Below, piece after piece: positions 20,627-27,863 of a stretch of DNA of 27,863 nt (its first letter is position 1; each line of letters starts with the position of its first letter). The translations under genes were made by a program, and so were the position numbers. A model generated the notes under the pieces. The model was given only the letters and a program-made list of their open reading frames with translations. It searched no databases and was not told the DNA's origin. Source of the stretch: Elysia marginata (lineage: Eukaryota > Mollusca > Gastropoda > Plakobranchidae); the NCBI GenBank assembly GCA_019649035.1, contig BMAT01008455.1, forward strand, positions 32,229-60,091. Direction: 5' to 3'.

Positions 20627-21099
20627 TTTTGTAATCGAATATAGGTATAGGACAGTAGGAGATACCCCTCTTGACATTTAAAATATGAATCGTCTAGACC
20701 TAGATTCTCAGCTTGTTCTAGAAAGGTGCGCTGGCAAAACAACAAAATTAAAAAAAAATTCAGTGCACTTTTTTCAAGGGCATTGAATTCATCGTTCGTT
20801 GACCGAAGTTGTTATGTTTAAAATTTGATGAAATTGAACGTAAAAGCTTATGTGGCAATATGTAACATAAAAATAATATAGGGAAAGTGAAGCGTAGGCC
20901 AATTTATACACATAAAAGAAAAGAAGCTATGTCTAGATCTAGGTATTTTTTAAAATCTACACAGAAATCTGAAACATTTTTACAGGGTTCATAATACAAT
21001 CTTACTATTGGCCTCTAAGCATGCATTCTGAGTGTTAGCCATAGCTACCTGTTGATCTCATCATAGTTCTTTTCACCGTTCGTGGACGGCGCAAGATCG
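20627..21099. repeat. Diverged tandem duplication, copy 1
   Basis: First copy of an old duplication. Shared landmarks with copy 2, in the same order: GACATTTAAA (20673), GTGCGCTGGC (20727), ATGTTTAAAATTTGATGAAA (20815), CTAGATCTAG (20934), TTTTACAGGGTTCATAAT (20979), TTGGCCTCTAAGC (21008), GTTAGCCATAGCTACCTGTT (21035) and CCGTTCGTGGACGGCGCAA (21076). No coding potential is visible. The sequence may be part of a dispersed repeat rather than a local duplication. Confidence 0.7.
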
Positions 21100-21186
21100 C
21101 TAGTATACATTAAGGTCAAAATTGTCAATATCTTCTCCTTGCATGTGAGACAACCCAGATATTAAAAAAGATATACACCAGCCTCG

Positions 21187-21698
21187 GCATATTTTGAAAT
21201 GAAATTGAGGCCTAGGAGGGCTCCTTTTCGACATTTTAAATCTGAAGCGCTAACAACTAGACCTTGATGCAAACGCTAGCCACTGTAAAACGAGATGGAA
21301 TCTTCAATAGAGCGAGCTTCTTTTGTTATGTGTTCTCGAAGAGTGCGCTGCAAAGCAAGTAATTGTTCACTTTTTTTGGCCCCCCTCATGTTTAAAATTT
21401 GAGAAAATGAAATGCTTGAATGTACAGGGAAAGGTTATTGATTATAAAGATAAACAAAAATGTAGCTGTATCTAGACCTAGATAATATTTACATCTAATA
21501 TACACAAAAGTATAAAACTACATGTAGACCTCAGTATTGGCAATTCTAAGCTATCAACGTTTTAACAGGATTTGTAATAGAACCTCATTAAGGTTTTTTT
21601 TTCCTTTTGGCCTGTCAGCGTGAGTTTTGGAGTGTAGTCTTAGCTATCATTCTGTTGGTCTCTTCATAGTTTGTTTTCTCCGTTCGTAAAAGGGGCAA
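21187..21698. repeat. Diverged tandem duplication, copy 2
   Basis: Second copy, offset by 557 bp at its start and 604 bp at its end, so it has gained net insertions. Matching landmarks are GACATTTTAAA (21230), GTGCGCTGCAAA, ATGTTTAAAATTTGAGAAAA, CTAGACCTAG, TTTTAACAGGATTTGTAAT, TTGGCCTGTCAGC, GTAGTCTTAGCTATCATTCT, and finally CCGTTCGTAAAAGGGGCAA (21680). Divergence is considerable, indicating an old event. Confidence 0.7.
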
Positions 21699-21828
21699 TT
21701 TGGGTGGTATAAATTTAAAACAAAAATAAGGTGCTGTTTTCTGAAAACGAATTTTTGTTACCGCGTATGGCGTTATTTTATTCGGCGTACAATTATATCA
21801 CTCGCATGCCCTTTTCTGCCTTTTTCAG

Positions 21829-21960
21829 CCCCCCCCCCTCCCCCCCTCGACCTCTCTCTGTTATGTTCGCAAGACGATGCACTCTCATTTCCTTGCCGTG
21901 AGAAACTCTCTCTCACACACACACACTCAGTCTGTCTCTATCTCTCTCCCTCTTCTCCTA
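21829..21960. repeat. Poly-C, CT and CA simple repeats
   Basis: A C-rich run (21829-21847) is followed, after about 55 bp of ordinary sequence, by CTCTCTCT, then (CA)n, then CT-rich sequence (21905-21960). These are simple repeats with no gene signal. Confidence 0.85.
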
Positions 21961-22679
21961 CAAATTGCTATGCCGCGGTTCAGATAAGCCATAGTTTGTA
22001 TGAAAAAGATACCTGTATAACTATGAAAGCACACAATATATGAGATACATGTACGTTAAAATTCCTAGTGTTGCTATGCTACGGCAGTCATGTTCTTTAT
22101 CTCACCTTTTCCCGATACTTCACGGCTTCACGCTGTCAAAAATATAGATCGAGCCGAGGGTACATGCGATGAGCAAATAGATCTACAGTGTGCTGTCGCT
22201 AACCGCCTCCCCTCCTCCAACTACTCACCCAGTCAGCTGAACTGATGAAGAACAAAACATTCTCTCTTATTTTGTGTTTCTTTTTATGCTCTGATAGCGA
22301 AACATACCCCTGTCTGTTTGCTATGAGCTTTTTTTCACCATACATCGCTTGTCTGTTTGCTGATCAAAGTTTGTGATTACTTTTTTGTTCTCTCAGTTTA
22401 ATAGGTAGTTTGAATACGGTTACTTGTAAAGAGATTTCAGTTTTAGAATACATCATTCCTTCTTCTTGCGGATAAGCTGAAAAGCATGGTTTTATGAAAA
22501 TTCTGGTGAATTTAAGCATAATTATCTTAACGTGCGATAGCCAAAAGAAAATAAATAAAATCTTTATCATCGATTCCCTGGAATGAGAACATTGCGATAA
22601 CTAACTCATTTGAGTGGTGACAAGACATAGGCTGTATGATCCACATAACACCCCCCTCCCCTTCAATTCCCAACTCTGC
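21961..22679 (+). other. Intron sequence, nothing firm
   Basis: Mixed-composition sequence. CCCAGTCAGCTGAACTGATG (22229-22248) resembles ACCAGTCAGCTGAGCGGGTG at 22793-22812, the latter inside a candidate first exon, but the similarity is short. Confidence 0.4.
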
Positions 22680-22916
22680 CGCTCCTTCCTTCACTGGCTC
22701 ACTGAAAGAGACAAAGCGCTAGGAGTGCACGTGCGAGCCAGCACGAGTCGATAGCCTCATCCTACCACCGAGATAGGCCTAGACTTAGCACTACCAGTCA
22801 GCTGAGCGGGTGAATGAGAAAGATGATGGAACAAGACTGTCTTTGAGTTGCAGTTAAAGTTTGTGCTAAAGTTAGAACCAGTTGCCTCGCAGTGGAATGA
22901 CCGGATTGGAACCAAG
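22680..22916 (+). promoter_or_regulatory. Candidate alternative first (5' UTR) exon, weak
   Basis: A patch richer in GC and CpG than its surroundings (for example GTGCACGTGCGAGCCAGCAC) ends in a good-looking donor, CCAAG|GTATCT, at 22916. Several short ATG frames close quickly. The last, at 22897, reads through the donor but leaves phase 2, which does not fit the phase-1 exon expected after exon C. If real, it would more likely be a non-coding leader for a PH-less short isoform started inside the gene. There is no clear TATA box. Chance is a serious alternative. Confidence 0.2.
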
Positions 22917-23420
22917 GTATCTCATCATCGCTGTCTTGTGTATCTGTGTATCTTTTCTTCTTCTACCAGTCTGCTGCGGTTTGACTAATAGCTTGCGTGA
23001 GCCGCAATACGTGTATACATGTATGAAGATGGAGTGAGCGATTTTGTTCCTTCTGGAGATTTAATATTGTTCGACGTAATCGTCGTGCGGATGGTCGAGA
23101 ATTCACACATGGATATGTATCGACTTACGTGTTATCTTGCTTTCTAAGTTTGGATCCGGGCAACAATATCAGTGGGTGTGTAGACCGTTGCAGGTATTGT
23201 GCCCATTATGTTCATTACTTTTGGATACATGCACGCGACACAATTTGTATCGGCATCGGTGTCTTAAGTGTGTATATTAAGAAAAGATTTTAACAACTCC
23301 CCTATTAGTTAACGGATATTAAGGGACAGGAACTCACAGTGCTATACCTGTAATTCGAAATCTTTCTATAAGGCTCATTACGTATAAACTTTTCTATTAC
23401 AAAGCCAGGCTTTTCTGTCT

Positions 23421-23448
23421 TTATCTATCTATCTATCTATCTATATAG
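23421..23448. repeat. (CTAT)n microsatellite
   Basis: About five to six uninterrupted CTAT units ending in CTATATAG. Confidence 0.9.
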
Positions 23449-24079
23449 TTTCCCCCGCCTATTTAAGTATGTACTCAAACGTTTCAACATTTTAACATAG
23501 GAAGTTGAAGGCGCGAACGCCATGCACACCGATTCAGCGCCATGGTGGAAGCGCAGCGGCTTATTATAGCACGTATGTTTATGTTCCACCTGCTCACTAC
23601 AGCTGTTACAAAACACCGAGTACTCACTCAAAATGAACTCACCATTCATTATTCAAAAGTAAATCTATCTTATCTATCACTTGTGGCCCCAGTCTCACTC
23701 AGAGCATTCTGACTAACTTCACATTCCCTGCGGTAGCGTAAAGCTTACATGTTCAAACTTTGTTCCTACTCCTGGCCATGGTTTTCAGCTGCCTACCGTC
23801 TGAGAGAGAATAATTGTTAACCTCAAGTCGTTTAAACCCCACAAGATAATTTTACCTTAGACTACAGAGCTAAAATTAAACGTAATGTGCGTGCTGTATA
23901 ATTATATTCGTTTAGAAGTCATATTTAAGGAAGAACGCAGAGTCGTTTTTAAAGACTGATCAGAAAAATCTACGAGTTGGGGTGTCGCAATTGACAGACT
24001 TTCGTCAATAAGTCTCAACAAAGCTTTCAAACAAACAATTAAAGCTCCCATGTGGTTTATCTTGTACTTAATAGCCTTA

Positions 24080-24137
24080 ACAACAGCAGCTTCAACACAG
24101 ACAACAGCAACAGCAACATATACAGCAGCAGCATCAA
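24080..24137. repeat. CAA/CAG trinucleotide-rich repeat
   Basis: Imperfect array of ACA, GCA and GCAGCA triplets (ACAACAGCAGC, ACAGCAACAGCAAC, ACAGCAGCAGC). Open frames across it on both strands are Ala/Thr or Val/Ala runs produced by the repeat, not genes. Confidence 0.8.
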
Positions 24138-25014
24138 TAGTTATGTACAAAACTGCTTATTGTTTTCTTAGGTATACTCGCTTTTCGTTAGGAATTAGAA
24201 TTTGTCTCAGTTTATTTCTTGTCGAGTTAAGTCTAAAGTTTATCTCTGCTTAGGCTCACCCAAGTCGCAAAACCTAGACGTTATTAAGTTTCCCGAGGTC
24301 GAAACCACTTCAGCGACTATGTTCCCCTGTACAATGAAAAAATATACAAGAGGCGGAAATTATGATGGCACTTCCCATCCATCGGCAGCCCTTCACATCG
24401 CGTCTTAAATTTACATCTCTTGGTAATATTTCCATAGAGTTTTACCAGTGGTGTCAGATTTAGTAACTGTTGACTCCGCTCTGTGTGTAATATGTTATAA
24501 TAGGAAAGAGTAACGTTAATGTCAGCACTCACCTTTGACCACATGAATATTGTTCACTTTTCGCTTGGTGTCAAAGCTAGAGTAAGTACAAGGGTCACGA
24601 CAATCTAGACGCTTTATTTTTTGATTGGATAAGATATGTTATGACATTCACTGTACAAGGATTGTTTATTTTTTGCCTCTTATGATGTGTTCAAAGAGCA
24701 GTCTGGGACAAAGGAATATTGCGCATGGTACTACACTTTGTTTAAATGCTGCAGTGCAATTTTTGCTGTTCTTTGTTCTTCTGCTATTTGGTACAAGGTT
24801 CGTGACAGACCAGCTGTTTTAAAAAAAAGCAATCACAGGGCAACCACTCGTATTTTTTTTCTTTTTTATTTCCTGTTGCTAGACTGCGGGGTTGGGGACG
24901 TGCTGGACGCGGTATTATGATATTGACAGAGTGCAATATTTAGTTGAGTTACCGCTGTGCTTGTCAGTGATGATAGAGAAGCTGTAGTTTTGATTGATTG
25001 AAGGGTATTTTTAC

Positions 25015-25190
25015 AAGCCCAATTCCACTTCAAAGGTGCTCTCAGGACTTTGGTCCCAATGACAATTTACGGGCTGCCACCCAGAGACTAGCGGGGATAC
25101 CATGACTTAGCAGCCGGTCACATTATACTGACACCGACCCAACCAGTAGGGGCCCGGACTGTGCTCGGCTGGAGAAGCTGTAGGGATAAT
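25015..25190. repeat. GC-rich island, probable dispersed repeat
   Basis: Composition changes sharply from the AT-rich surroundings. It contains GGTCACATTATACTGACACC, GGGCTGCCACCCAGAGACTA and GGCCCGGACTGTGCTCGGCT. No long frame is open across it and no tRNA boxes are evident. A GTCAGTATAATGTGAC-type word is one I associate with repetitive sequence in mollusc genomes, but I cannot name the family. No second copy is present in the window. Confidence 0.4.
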
Positions 25191-25521
25191 CATAAATCTA
25201 GAGAGAGTTGATTGAACGAAAATGAAACCTCTCTGTTTTTAGCATCCTGACCAATCTTGGCGTTGTTCTGTTCTGTAAGTTTTGGACTCTTTCATCTTCT
25301 GGCACACGCGATTTACACTGAACTAAATAATCATACTTCATAGGTCTAATTGTGATAACCACCGCAATCAAATTAATGGTAAATGCACACGTATTGATTA
25401 TCTGAAAGACGAAATTCGTGCTGTACGAGTTTGGTGGTAATTTTAGTCTCACGAGAGAACAAGAATCGATGATTTTTTCTAGAATAGTTTCATTTAAGAT
25501 GTTTCATTTACGTGCGAGCCC

Positions 25522-25591
25522 ATAAGGATGGCAAAACTGATTCGTTTTGTCCATGCTTTGCCCTTAAGGATGATAATACTCATTCGTTTTG
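25522..25591. repeat. Two-copy 42-bp tandem repeat
   Basis: The 28-bp block at 25522-25549 (ATAAGGATGG...ATTCGTTTTG) recurs at 25564-25591 (TTAAGGATGA...ATTCGTTTTG) with 23 of 28 positions equal and an offset of 42 bp. Confidence 0.65.
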
Positions 25592-27863
25592 ACAATTTTT
25601 TTTAATTTAAAAATATAGCCGCTGTCCAATAGTTTGTATTATTTCGAGTTATCAGTGTTTGCTATGCCAGTGGTCTTCATATTAGGAATTCGCTAACCTG
25701 CTGCAGTATCGTTTCGTAACGAAATATCTTATTTGATTTGTAGCCAGCGGAGATTTTTTTCTCTGGTGATGATTCAAGCACAGTGCGTTATTAGTTCTTT
25801 CTATTGGAGATGGTAATTGATCTTCTATCTCAGCCGTTGCACATCGTAAAGTATCAGTCTGCTTTAGTGAAGATATAATGGATGCTATCGCAGCGGCTGC
25901 TATTTCATGAAACTAGCCAAATTCTCTTAATCATCTTTTCGTGACAAGTTCTGTGATGTGTGTTGTGCATTTTGAATACACATGTCACTAACACAGCCGC
26001 GTTGGTTTTGGCCGGCTGTATGTGTGTGGATCAGAGCAATCATTACCAATCAACGCTGATATAGAGGAGAATGATTAGGATCGTTAGTAAGAGATTTTTT
26101 TCTTTTCTAGTTCAATTTGGTCTCAGTCAGAGACGCTTGGCTCAAGAGAGTCAATACGTGCGGCCTCGACGTACCATGTTAAAATATACATGCAATAAGA
26201 TTAAAAAAATTATAGCCTAATTGATAAAGGCAGTTACTACCATGTTAGTATCAAGTATAATGTTGTCTGCAGTAAGCTGAATTAGATGGAATGACCGAAG
26301 AGGTCTTGCCTTATAAGTTCAGAACTTAACTCAACCGCAGGTCGAAGAATATTTTGCACCTAATTATTTCATAAGCTCGGCACTCGCCGCGTGTGATATA
26401 ACATAACTTTCAGCGTGCAGCGAACTTTCCCCTCTTGCTAGCAGATCGTAGTCTTTGATCGTGATGGACATACATCCAGCAGTCTTACTTATTAATACAA
26501 TCTATGGCTTGAAAAGCCACCGTTACGGAGAGACTTAGGCTCTTTAGGCGGCTATCAAGTTATGTAAGATCGAAGAATTAATAAGACTAATTATCTGCAT
26601 CTAGTATCAAGGTCCTGCCTTAGCGCTGGTCACTCACTCCCTTTGTCTTTGCCGACATACCAAAAATATACAGCTATATATGACACAATGTCTCATTTGC
26701 ATCTATTGCTACTATTTTACCACAGCAAGTCACCACGGTCATTAGGTCCACTATGACTCAGAACTAAAAATGCACCCCTTCAACGGCTAACCTTGACAAA
26801 TGACTTCATAGGTAGTCTCCAGCATCAAGTGCTTATACCATGTGTGTGCCGTGTGTGATAAAAATATGAACCATACGGTGTATTACCATTTCTCTCTTTA
26901 ACGCACATGTGTCTAGACCTGTGATTACCAGGCGCAGAGAAGGAAATAATTGCATTCTGAATGTGCTTATTAATTTCTGCTTTCACACGCAGCGATGCCA
27001 AGCCCTAGTTTTGTGTTATAGTTCGAAAAGGTTTTTCCATAATATTTTTGAATTTGTATAAACCTGTGAATTGACGATGCGAATTTCAAGCCAAGCGGAG
27101 GAGTATTTCTATATCGTTAGACAGTGGATACCCACACCATCAAGAATAGACTGGTGAGTTTGTTTATATTATGAGAATAAATTGCTTTTTTAAATAGGGA
27201 TATTTAGTCTTTCATTATGTGCTGTTTGATCTTCCGAACACAGTTTGTTCCTCCTTTGTCATTTTAACTCCTTTGCTCTTTACTTTCTTTTCTTTTACAT
27301 TCTCCCCCTTTTTATAGTCATCTGCCACCCCCCTCTCCCCACTCCAACTTTCAATTTTTTTTCTTCACCACCACCGTTTTTTAACAATCTATATATAAAT
27401 ACACTTCTATTAGCTCGTCTATCTAAAAAACAAACAAACTGGGTACTCAGAACAAAAGGCAGTGCTGGAACATTGTGAAATGGTATTGTCTGCAGCGGCA
27501 CTGAGATCTAACGGTTTGAAATAATTATGAGTTGGGGTAATTTTCTGTTGTTCCACAGGCTTCATTCAGGTTTTTGAGTCTTCAATGTACGCATGAAGAA
27601 GACTTTAATTATGCTCTCTTCCCTCTCTATCGTGCACACTATCTCTCACTCACTTTCTCTCTCACGTACCCAGTCTCTACCCCTTATACTCTCTCACCAT
27701 CTTGAGCCATTTTTGTTTCCCTTTAACATGTTTCTGCCTATTCCTCTCTAACTCACTCACTCCCATCCACCTATTTGTATTAAGCATTTTGACGTATTCC
27801 GATATAATTGCTACATTGATTTTTTGTTACCTGTTTGGTTTTGCAATAAAAATAGTCAACCAG
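25592..27863 (+). other. Intron sequence to window end; nothing firm
   Basis: No OSBP exon was found. I looked for the acidic EFFDA-like FFAT context and for the start of the ORD domain. A short hairpin, ACAGCCG...CGGCTGT, lies near 25996-26022. Pyrimidine-rich stretches lie at 27245-27380 and 27615-27760 (CTCTCT with CACTCACT). The pyrimidine-rich frame at 27245-27478 is low-complexity. No poly(A) site can be assigned because no terminal exon is present. Confidence 0.5.

Larger units (their letters stand above)
22917..25009 (+). other. Intron sequence with simple repeats
   Basis: No exon or RNA gene found. It contains a (CTAT)n repeat at 23421-23448 and a CAG/CAA-type trinucleotide stretch at 24080-24137. 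A GC-richer patch at 23500-23580 has no clear tRNA or coding character. Confidence 0.55.

Noticed and set aside
25198-25452. 84-codon minus-strand frame with one membrane-like segment
   Set aside because: It has no recognisable domain, splice context or neighbouring coding sequence. The length is within what chance gives in a 28-kb window.
26098-26175. Possible exon after TTTTCTTTTCTAG, reading about 22 codons to a GTACCA donor
   Set aside because: In the phase required after exon C, or in the other open phase, the peptide does not resemble OSBP, and the donor is poor.
1-27863. CRISPR array, bacterial operon or phage-like gene cluster
   Set aside because: There are no regularly spaced repeats, no compact genes and no ribosome binding sites. 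Spliced animal exons show that the DNA is eukaryotic.

Overview
This is intronic and exonic DNA from an animal genome, not bacterial DNA. The base composition is AT-rich, there are no long reading frames, and the only strong coding signals are three short blocks bounded by GT-AG splice signals. They join in one frame to give a strongly conserved piece of oxysterol-binding protein (OSBP). The protein is clearly metazoan. The surrounding style (tRNA-derived SINEs, TA- and TTAA-flanked elements, many ACATGTA and CTAGATCT words) suggests a lophotrochozoan such as a gastropod mollusc. That host guess is inference only.

Layout: 1-3700 is the end of an upstream intron. Exon A (3701-3906) carries the C-terminal half of the PH domain. 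An 11.4-kb intron (3907-15351) follows. It holds a minus-strand SINE (about 9300-9436), a TA-flanked MITE (10487-10773) abutted by a plus-strand SINE (10774 to about 10930), and several foldbacks. Exon B (15352-15596) and exon C (18168-18348) encode the acidic linker and the helical/coiled-coil region after the PH domain. The 2.6-kb intron between them holds a strong hairpin just past the exon B donor, a piggyBac-like element nested inside a pogo-like MITE, and an antisense decayed reading frame that begins in a 42-bp (14-codon) tandem repeat. From 18349 to the window end (over 9.5 kb) I see no further OSBP exon. This stretch holds a third SINE, an old tandem duplication of about 0.55-0.6 kb, simple repeats, a GC-rich probable dispersed repeat and one weak candidate first exon.

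The gene is cut at both ends. The start of the PH domain, the FFAT motif and the sterol-binding ORD domain all lie outside the window. OSBP works at ER-Golgi/TGN membrane contacts, exchanging sterol for PI4P. The exons here supply part of the PI4P/Arf-binding PH module and the helical linker or dimerisation region.

I found no convincing new multi-gene system. The most interesting material is the nested transposon with a readable pre-insertion site, the antisense repeat-coding relic, and the family resemblance between the three SINE copies.
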